From Muribaculaceae bacterium (GTDB taxonomy: Bacteria > Bacteroidota > Bacteroidia > Bacteroidales > Muribaculaceae), in assembly GCA_017462345.1 (NCBI GenBank), contig JAFTRI010000037.1, forward strand, positions 1-64,000: 64,000 bases of DNA, written 5' to 3'. The translations under genes were made by a program, and so were the position numbers. Shown one piece after another: positions 20,379-28,100 of this stretch (positions are counted from its first letter, which is position 1; each line of letters begins with the position of its first letter). Under the pieces are notes generated by a model. That model did no database searches and was not told the DNA's origin. It worked only from the letters and a program-made list of their open reading frames with translations.

Positions 20379-22631
20379 CTATTTGGTTTTAAAATTCATT
20401 CTCAATGTAACGCCCACCCGACACGGCTTTCCCGACTGATAAAACCCATTGCCTATCGACACGAAATAAAATGTCTTGTAATCGGTATCTGTCAGATTCT
20501 CACCCCACAAGTCGAGCGAATATTTGTCATGTTCCAGTCTCATTGAGACCCCGAGCATAGAATAAAACGGCTGTTTGACGCTATTGGCCTCATCCCAATA
20601 AATGTCCCCGACACTTCTGACATTTACATTCAGCCTCACCCGGTCAAGCCACGGGCTTCTGACCGGCAGGGAATACGTCACTCCGGCAAACAAGGTATTG
20701 GACGGGGAATACGGGATACGGTTATCGGCAAAATCCCCTTTGCCATTATCGAACTCCACAAAACGCGCATCGGTATATCCATAGCTTGCATTGAACGCCC
20801 ACCTGTCATCAGGCCTGTATCCGATCGTCAGTTCCACTCCGGCACTGCGAGTCTTACCGGCATTGGTCATTATGCGTCCGGTAGTTGTTCCGTCAGGAAA
20901 CATCGTAAGCTGCTGGTCACGACAATCGATATAAAAAGCAGCAGCGTCAATATCCATCCGACCATCAAAAAGAGACAGATGCGACCCCACTTCATAATTC
21001 CAGCTTTTTTCCGGCTTATAACCTACAACATCATCGACATCATATTTCATCCCGAGCCCCATAAGCCCCATAATCCGTTGCTGAAGCACATCCGAAAACA
21101 TTTGCGTATTATACCCTCCCGATTTATAGCCCTTTGACACTGACGCATATACCGTCGAAGGCATTCCTGTCGGAAGGCTATAGGTCACCGCAAATTTCGG
21201 CAACAGTTCCATAAACGACTTGCCGAGACGGCCATAATCGTCAATATTGACACCATCGATTCTAAACACCTTATCATCCTTAGCTCCAGCCGTATAGTGA
21301 TCATAAATCGTGTAGGATGTATTACAGAAACTATTATATTCCAATTCGGTGTATTCATAATCGAATCGCACTCCCGCAGTAAAGTTCCACCGTCCCGAGC
21401 TGTAACTGCTTTGATGATATGCGGCAACTCCATGTACCGGATTCCGGAAATTGCTTCCCAGCACGAACGCATCATCATTCCATCCGATAGGATAATACGG
21501 ATTAGCGTCATTACGGTGCTTTTCAATCAACTTATCTATACCATAATCCTTGAACGTTACCGGAGCATCCATCTCCATGCTCTTGTAAAAGCCGAACACG
21601 CCTCCCAACCACCTGTAGGCACCGGCACTTCCACTAACAACAAAATCCTGGGTCATAGCCCATTCATCACATTTTTGCGTCAGCGTAAAATACTCTAACG
21701 GAAGGAAATCCTGATCAAGAGTCATATTATCGTCAATATACTGGAAACTTGTGATACTTGACAGCGAGAAAGTATTTGAAGGAGTCCACTTTACCGTAAG
21801 TCCGTCGGTAATCCCTGTACGCCGATAAAAACAGGTGTCATTATAATTTATCTCATCTGTAACTATCGAGGCATACGGATAACCTCCCTGACGTGTAACC
21901 TGCATCCCGGCTACATTTTCAAGCATCACATTTTCCGTAATACGCCACACCGTTTTCCATCGCAAATTCCCCTGCTTTTCCTCATCACATTTTTTTCCGT
22001 TATCCCTATTGGTAAAAAAGCCGTCGGACATGGAGAAATAGCCACTCCACGACATACCCAATTCCGGAAGCAGCCTGGCATAATAAGACAACGACGCCTT
22101 AATCGAGTTACCGCTCCCGTACTCCCCCATAAACCGCATGCCCTGATACTTCATAGGAGACAAGGTGTATATATTTACCATACCTCCCATAGTATTACGT
22201 CCATAGAGAGTGCTTTGAGCACCCCTCAGGACTTCAATCTTCTCAATATCGACAATATCGAAATCATAGTTATTCTTATTCATCAGCGGGACATTATCCA
22301 CATTCATGCCGATAACCGGCTGGTCGATACGGGCACCTATCCCTCTGACATAAATCGACGATGTCATCCTTGAGCCGTAGTCAGGGATATAGAAATTGGG
22401 GGCTACCTCGCTGACATCCTTCATCGTGACGACATTCAATCGTTCAACATTCCCCCTGTCAATAACAGTTGCCGCAACAGGCTGCACCCCGATGTCAGAT
22501 GATTGCTTGATAGCCGTGACTGAAATTTCCTGCAAGCATAATGCGGTATCAACCGGAATATCGGTAGCCCGGCAAGGTATACCCGATACCATGCACGTCA
22601 TTAACACCGATAACATTCCCGTTAATTTCAT
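20379..22631 (-). CDS. TonB-dependent outer membrane receptor
   Basis: TonB-dependent receptors import scarce ligands across the outer membrane using energy from the inner membrane. The 750-residue protein has a signal peptide (cleavage near residue 22), a plug domain with SSIYVRGIGARIDQPVIGM and EVLRGAQSTLYGRNTMGG (about residues 85-150), and a C-terminal 22-strand-type barrel ending in LRMNF plus a short tail. It lacks the N-terminal carboxypeptidase-like domain of SusC-type glycan receptors, and there is no SusD neighbour, so it resembles siderophore, heme or vitamin receptors more. A lipoprotein gene follows after 4 nt. The ligand is unknown. The neighbouring divergent-side ZIP transporter is suggestive of metals but no more. 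Confidence 0.85.
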   Translation of the reverse strand: MKLTGMLSVLMTCMVSGIPCRATDIPVDTALCLQEISVTAIKQSSDIGVQPVAATVIDRGNVERLNVVTMKDVSEVAPNFYIPDYGSRMTSSIYVRGIGARIDQPVIGMNVDNVPLMNKNNYDFDIVDIEKIEVLRGAQSTLYGRNTMGGMVNIYTLSPMKYQGMRFMGEYGSGNSIKASLSYYARLLPELGMSWSGYFSMSDGFFTNRDNGKKCDEEKQGNLRWKTVWRITENVMLENVAGMQVTRQGGYPYASIVTDEINYNDTCFYRRTGITDGLTVKWTPSNTFSLSSITSFQYIDDNMTLDQDFLPLEYFTLTQKCDEWAMTQDFVVSGSAGAYRWLGGVFGFYKSMEMDAPVTFKDYGIDKLIEKHRNDANPYYPIGWNDDAFVLGSNFRNPVHGVAAYHQSSYSSGRWNFTAGVRFDYEYTELEYNSFCNTSYTIYDHYTAGAKDDKVFRIDGVNIDDYGRLGKSFMELLPKFAVTYSLPTGMPSTVYASVSKGYKSGGYNTQMFSDVLQQRIMGLMGLGMKYDVDDVVGYKPEKSWNYEVGSHLSLFDGRMDIDAAAFYIDCRDQQLTMFPDGTTTGRIMTNAGKTRSAGVELTIGYRPDDRWAFNASYGYTDARFVEFDNGKGDFADNRIPYSPSNTLFAGVTYSLPVRSPWLDRVRLNVNVRSVGDIYWDEANSVKQPFYSMLGVSMRLEHDKYSLDLWGENLTDTDYKTFYFVSIGNGFYQSGKPCRVGVTLRMNFKTK

Positions 22632-22647
22632 TTTTCTTTTTCCGGTG

Positions 22648-22655
22648 CAAAATTA
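22648..22655 (-). promoter_or_regulatory. -7 promoter element of the TonB receptor operon
   Basis: TAATTTTG on the minus strand matches TAnnTTTG, 16 nt before the ATG at 22631. An ATTG at 22676-22679, 20 nt further upstream, fits the -33 position. No Fur-like palindrome was recognised. Confidence 0.6.
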
Positions 22656-22704
22656 GCAATAACAATACGCTGGCGCAATCGCTATTTATAGTGAAACACC
22701 GCAA

Positions 22705-23526
22705 TCAGAACAACAGTAACGAGAATGCCATAACCACCATACCCACGATTACCCCACCTATGGCAAAATGATGATGCCCGTACTCCTCGGCACTCGGCAA
22801 CAGTTCATCAAACGATATATATACCATGACACCGGCTACCGCCGCAAGTAACGATCCACTTAGCCCGGGAGTCCAAAACGGTAATAGAAACGCCATTCCG
22901 AATAGCGCCCCAACCGGTTCAGCTAGTCCTGTAAGAATAGAATAGGACAACGCTTTACGCCTGTTTCCGGATGAATGATAGATGGGGACAGAAACAGCAA
23001 TTCCCTCCGGTATATTATGTATGGCTATAGCAATAACGATAGGCAATGCGACATCAAGACCATCAAGAGCCGACACAAACGTAGCCATTCCTTCCGGGAA
23101 ATTATGGATACCTATAGCCAATGCAAGCATCAATCCTGTGCGCCTCAACCGTCCCTCTGCTGGCCTGCCACACGGACATCCCGCTTTCCCTATCGCATGG
23201 AACTCATGAGGATTTTCATCTTCCGGTATAAAAAAGTCGATTGCCGCAATCAGACCCATCCCCCCAAAGAAAGCCAACAGTATATATACCATCCCGATTT
23301 TTCCGGAATAGAGCCTTTGCATCACATCAATCGCATCCGGTATCAGCTCCATAAACGAAACATAGACCATAACTCCTGCCGACAACCCAAGCGCACCCGA
23401 GAGAAAACGGGTATTGGTCGCCTTGGTAAAAAAAGCCATCAGACTTCCTATCCCGGTGGACATTCCGGCAACGAAAGTCAACGCCAATGCAGCCATGACC
23501 GACTCAAATGTCAATGTAATATCCAT
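22705..23526 (-). CDS. zupT: ZIP family divalent metal transporter (ZupT-like)
   Basis: ZIP proteins import zinc and other divalent cations into the cytoplasm. The 273 residues form eight predicted spans. The metal-binding helices IV and V are intact: HNFPEGMATFVSAL near residue 140 and AIHNIPEGIAVSVPIY near residue 165. A loop between spans III and IV has GCPCGRP and several charged residues, probably a cytoplasmic metal-sensing loop. Length and layout match ZupT. It is monocistronic, divergent from the ECF sigma gene, with its own promoter motif. Confidence 0.88.
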   Translation of the reverse strand: MDITLTFESVMAALALTFVAGMSTGIGSLMAFFTKATNTRFLSGALGLSAGVMVYVSFMELIPDAIDVMQRLYSGKIGMVYILLAFFGGMGLIAAIDFFIPEDENPHEFHAIGKAGCPCGRPAEGRLRRTGLMLALAIGIHNFPEGMATFVSALDGLDVALPIVIAIAIHNIPEGIAVSVPIYHSSGNRRKALSYSILTGLAEPVGALFGMAFLLPFWTPGLSGSLLAAVAGVMVYISFDELLPSAEEYGHHHFAIGGVIVGMVVMAFSLLLF

Positions 23527-23558
23527 TCAGAAAGAACAATTAACACGCTATTTTGGTG

Positions 23559-23566
23559 CAAATCTA
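23559..23566 (-). promoter_or_regulatory. -7 promoter element of the ZIP transporter gene
   Basis: TAGATTTG on the minus strand matches TAnnTTTG and lies 32 nt before the start at 23526. No convincing -33 element is seen. On the opposite strand TAATTTTA at 23579 is a one-mismatch candidate for the sigma factor gene. Confidence 0.45.
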
Positions 23567-23618
23567 AAAAACTTTCTCTAATTTTACGCTTCAATTCTCA
23601 TAAACTTCAGTCAGAACC

Positions 23619-24179
23619 ATGCCACAAGAAAGTCAAAAAGAGACACATGAGCTCATCGACAGGCTTCGCGACCCGGATTCCTGCCGCAAGGCATTTGCCG
23701 AGGTCATAGCCATGTACACCGAGCCGCTTTATTGGCAGATACGCCGCATGGTCGAGAATCACGATGATGCCAATGATCTGTTGCAAAACACTTTCCTTAA
23801 AGCATGGTCATCAATCGAGAACTTCCGTGGAGATGCCAAGCTGTCGACATGGCTATATAAGATTGCGATAAACGAAAGCATCACATTCCTTGAACGCGAG
23901 CGCAAGAAACACAATATTTCCATTGACGACGAGGATTCGTTTCTCATCAATTCGATAGAAGCCGATGAATATATCGACGGGGACGAACTGAGGCTGAAAC
24001 TACGCAAAGCCATTGCATCACTTCCCGAGAAACAGAGACTCGTTTTCAACATGAAATATTATGATGAAATGAAATATGAACAGATGTCAGAAATACTCGG
24101 CACCTCAGTAGGTGCGCTGAAAGCGTCTTACCACCTCGCGGTAAAAAAAATCGAGCAATATTTTAATGACAACGATTAA
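23619..24179 (+). CDS. ECF-type RNA polymerase sigma factor
   Basis: The 186-residue protein has the two domains of group 4 sigma factors. Region 2 is at about residues 30-95 (HDDANDLLQNTFLKAWSSI, then STWLYKIAINESITFLERER). Region 4 is at about 125-180 (LPEKQRLVFNMKYYDEM and the helix-turn-helix EQMSEILGTSVGALKASY). It heads a three-gene run with a one-span membrane protein and a Spy-like protein, spaced 17 and 10 nt apart. The arrangement suggests an envelope-stress regulon, but the signal and target promoters are not visible. Confidence 0.9.
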   Translation: MPQESQKETHELIDRLRDPDSCRKAFAEVIAMYTEPLYWQIRRMVENHDDANDLLQNTFLKAWSSIENFRGDAKLSTWLYKIAINESITFLERERKKHNISIDDEDSFLINSIEADEYIDGDELRLKLRKAIASLPEKQRLVFNMKYYDEMKYEQMSEILGTSVGALKASYHLAVKKIEQYFNDND

Positions 24180-24196
24180 ACCTTTCCCCCCAACAG

Positions 24197-24616
24197 ATGT
24201 CTCATAAAGCAAATGAACCCAAGATGAAAAGCGAAAAAGATATTTTATCTGAAATCGGACACAAGTCAGGGATGACAGTTCCCGACGGCTATTTCGATAA
24301 TTTCATATCCGAAATGGCACAGAGACTGCCCGAACGCGACATCACGCCTAAAATCATGCCTCGTACAAGATGGCAAAAGATCAGGCCATACGTGTATCTT
24401 GCCGCAATGTTCTTGGGCATCTGGTGCATGATGAAGATGTTCAGCCTCATGTCTCCTTCCGATACCGGCCTTTCCATTGACACCAATTCCATACTTGCCA
24501 ACGCCTTGGACAATGAAGTTTTCATGAACGATTACTATATGGAGGAAATCAACGATTACGATGTACTGGAAGACATGTACAGCGAAGGCATATCCACCGA
24601 AGAACTAACCAGGTAA
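24197..24616 (+). CDS. One-span membrane protein, candidate anti-sigma factor
   Basis: I do not recognise a named family. The 139-residue protein has a soluble N-terminal part of about 60 residues with PDGYFDNFISEM, a motif often seen near the start of Bacteroidetes proteins following ECF sigma genes. One membrane span follows (YVYLAAMFLGIWCMMKMF, residues 67-84), then an acidic C-terminal segment of about 55 residues. Start alternatives are the ATG at 24197 and the ATG at 24224. Its place directly after the sigma gene and its topology fit an anti-sigma role, which is inference: no zinc-binding HxxxCxxC motif is present. Confidence 0.65.
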   Translation: MSHKANEPKMKSEKDILSEIGHKSGMTVPDGYFDNFISEMAQRLPERDITPKIMPRTRWQKIRPYVYLAAMFLGIWCMMKMFSLMSPSDTGLSIDTNSILANALDNEVFMNDYYMEEINDYDVLEDMYSEGISTEELTR

Positions 24617-24626
24617 AACAACCATT

Positions 24627-25103
24627 ATGAAACGCAATTATATCATAATACTGATCCTTGCTTTTTTAGCTCAGTTTTCAACCGTCAATGCACAGAAACC
24701 GGCATCAAAAAGTGACAGACAGAAGTGGTTCAAGGAAATGCGTGAATACAAGCACTCATTCCTCGCCAAAGAACTCGAACTTACCGAAAAACAGCAAGAA
24801 GAATTTTTCCCCCTATATGACGCAATGGAAAGCGAAACCCATAAAGCCAACAAGGATGTGCGCCAAATAGAAAAGGAACTTTCTGATAAAGGTAATAACG
24901 TGACCGATTCCGAATACGAAAAAGCTGCCGAAGCCCTGTTCAAGCTAAAGAGCAAGGAAGCCGACATTGAAATGTCATATTTTGAAAAATTCAAGAATGT
25001 GCTCACAAAAAAACAGTTGTTTCAACTGAAAGGGGCAGAGAGGAAATTCACGCGCAAAATAATGAACCACCACAAGCGCCATAAGAAAAACGGCAAGAAA
25101 TAA
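24627..25103 (+). CDS. Spy/CpxP-like periplasmic helical protein
   Basis: The 158-residue protein has a signal peptide ending near NAQ (residue 23) and an otherwise all-helical, highly charged mature part. LELTEKQQEEFFPLYDAMES near residues 50-70 resembles the LTxxQ-type repeat of Spy/CpxP periplasmic chaperones, and a second related segment KNVLTKKQLFQLKGAERK lies near 122-140. The basic C-terminal tail (HHKRHKKNGKK) is notable. Being the last gene of a sigma/membrane-protein unit, it is a plausible output or sensor of envelope stress. A terminator follows. Confidence 0.7.
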   Translation: MKRNYIIILILAFLAQFSTVNAQKPASKSDRQKWFKEMREYKHSFLAKELELTEKQQEEFFPLYDAMESETHKANKDVRQIEKELSDKGNNVTDSEYEKAAEALFKLKSKEADIEMSYFEKFKNVLTKKQLFQLKGAERKFTRKIMNHHKRHKKNGKK

Positions 25104-25137
25104 CATTACATTCTCTAAATTTGTTTCAAAGACATAT

Positions 25138-25180
25138 ACAGGTCTTAAGGTCATGAAGACCTTTCGGCCTGTTTCATTTT
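25138..25180 (+). terminator. Intrinsic terminator after the Spy-like gene
   Basis: Nested stem: outer ACAGG (25138-25142) with CCTGT (25168-25172), inner AAGGTC (25147-25152) with GACCTT (25158-25163), followed by TTCATTTTAA. It separates the sigma unit from the alpha-2-macroglobulin gene. A TAATATTG at 25180-25187, 5 nt before the ATG of the next gene, is a weak promoter candidate. Confidence 0.65.
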
Positions 25181-25192
25181 AATATTGTCACC

Positions 25193-28100
25193 ATGAACCA
25201 GCTACGTTACATCCTGGCATCGATTTTATTTCTCACAATAGGTATCGCACCCGTTCACAGCAGCACAACATATAGCGCACCGGACTTTGCATATCCGCAG
25301 AAAGTCAGCGAACAAGCCGAAAAAAGGCTCAAACAAGCCATGTCCGACAAGAACGGCTTCGGAACGATAAAGGCACTGATCGACTATTCTCTTGCCCAAA
25401 GCATGATTTCATCTGACAACCTGCCTGAAGCGATGTCACGCATCGAACACATTGCCCAAGCCGAGGACAATGACTGCACACGGGCCATTCTTTACACTCT
25501 GCTTGCCGACATATATACTGACATATATTCCTCTGACAGGTGGAAATATGACCGGCGCGACAACCCTTTACTGCCCTTACCCGAAGACTACGACACATGG
25601 GACGGCAACCAGTTCCTGCACAAGATAATATCACTGTGTGACTCGGCACTGTCACGCACCGCCCCCCTACAGTCTGCACCCTTAAAGAATTTCCGCACAA
25701 TCATTACACACGACAATCACACATTCACATTCTATCCGACTCTTTACGATTTCATTTCCCGACACATAATATCACTGCTAAACGAGACATCCCGGATGAG
25801 TGTGACGCTCCCGTCTTCATGGCTATGCCGATACGATAAATACACGCAACTTACATTCTCATACACCTCACCAGCAACACAACGCATACTGTCCTTGTAC
25901 AAGGAGCTTCTCTCATTCAACAGGCAGAAACAGGCAGCATTCATAGACTGCGACATCAGCCGCATCGAATTCCTTTCGGGCCATATATACAAGACTACCG
26001 GCAACGACAACGGCAAAGGGACGTTTGACATATTGAAAGAAATGTATCTAAATCACTTTGCCAGCGAATATTCAGCAGAAATCCTATATACAATGAACCG
26101 GTACACGCCCGAGACTCCCCAACGCCAATGGCTGTACCGGAACATACAGTCCCACCTGCAACGTCATCCGGCATATTTCAGGAACGGATGCCTTGAAAAC
26201 ATAATAGGAGAACTGTCAACTCCGGTCGTCAGCATACGCTCCCGCAACACCGTCGTTCCCGGGGATACTCTCCACATAACAGTCAACAACAGCAACGCCA
26301 ACAAATTCTCCCTTGATTTATACCGCATACCCGAAACCGGAATTCCGGTATATCCCAACTATGTACCGGGCAATAATCCGGGCTCACAGCCTCAACTTGT
26401 AAAATCAATCGAAGTCAAGACCGACTCTGTCGTCCCATTCAAAGGACTCACCACATGCAAGACCGTAATAGAGCAGCCTGGATGCTATTTTATAGTCCCC
26501 AACATTGACGGAAAAGAATTTTCAAAATACCATTCCTACGATGTCATTTATTGCAGCGATATTGCATTATTACACTCCTCATTCGGCAACCGGTCCATGG
26601 CATGTGCCGTAAATCCGCTCACCGGAATGCCGGAAAGCGGCGTCGACATTTATGAGGTCAAAAACAGGACAAGACATAAAATAGCTACATCCGCCTCCGA
26701 CGGTTTTGCGCTAATCGACAGTAAGACACGGGAAATATTTGCATTAAAAGAAGGTAGCCAATCCATACCCGAGCTGTATTATAACCGGTATTCATATAAC
26801 GACACCAGCTATCATGCTTCCTGCTTTACCGATTTGGCAATATACCATCCGGGAGACACCGTCAAGTGGAGCGCAATCACATACCATATTGACCGACATG
26901 AAAGAAAGCTGCTGGCAAATGCGGATGTGACTGTCACAATAAGGGATGTCAACTACAGGAAAAAGGAGAGCAGGTCATTCCGCACGGATGAATGGGGCCG
27001 CATATCCGGGACATTCGCCATTCCGATTGACGGACTGACCGGAAATTACCGAATCCAGATAGCAAATAGCCAAGACCGCATATTTGCGACAAAGAGTTTC
27101 ACGGTAAGCGACTACAAACTACCCACTTATTTCATCGATATAACGGAAGTCAAAAACGGCACACCCCAAAAAGGGGACATAACATTAAGCGGAAAAGTGG
27201 AGACCTATTCAGGATTCCCACTTAGTGATGCCGATGTCACGATGATCCTGTCGGCACGTAACCGCAACACCTGGAAAAGCCGGTCTCCAATATCATTCCA
27301 TTCGCTGTCAACAAAGACCGATAGCGAAGGGAATTTCTCATTTGAGCTACCGCACGGGCTTCTTGCCAGTTCCCCTATCCCTGACGGCATATTCATTGCC
27401 GGCATTACAGCCGTATCAGCAACCGGCGAAAGCCAAGAAACAACAAAAACATTCTCCCCGTGGGAAAATTACTCCATTACGACATCGTTGTCCTCAGACA
27501 TCGATGTATCAACTCCGGTTCGACTGGACATCAGGATTTTAGACATAAACAATAACCCGATAAATGACACGATCCGTTACGAACTTAAAAAAGGTAGCGA
27601 TACCGTTTATTCGGGCACATTCCATTCCGGTAATCCGACCGTGGACTGGAGTGGCATTCCAAGCGGGAACTATTCCATAACATTTGAGCTGACAGGCAAT
27701 GCTACGGTATCAGCCGAAACATCCGAAAGCATCAACCTGTACCGTCCTGACGACAAGATGCCACCGGTAGAGACCCCTTTGTGGATTCCAATAACAGAAT
27801 ACACCACCGACAACAGCAACATTCAGGTTATTTACGGCACATCTGTTTCCGGCAGCCACATCAGATACACCGTATGGAATACCGACAGCATACTGTCGCA
27901 AGGATGGCTAACTCCGATTCCGGGAATACACCGTTTCGGTTTGACACTGCCGGAGGGAGTCAACGACATCAACATAACATTCCGTACAGTCAGGAACTAT
28001 AATGACTACAGCCAAAACATCTCTATCAGGAAAACGGGTTCTTCTCCCGCAATTTCAATCGGGATCGAATGTTTCAGAGACAAAATAACACCCAATGCAC

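Noticed and set aside
22975..23709. 244-residue plus-strand ORF across the ZIP gene and the sigma gene start
   Set aside because: Antisense to a conserved ZIP transporter and in a different frame from the sigma factor.
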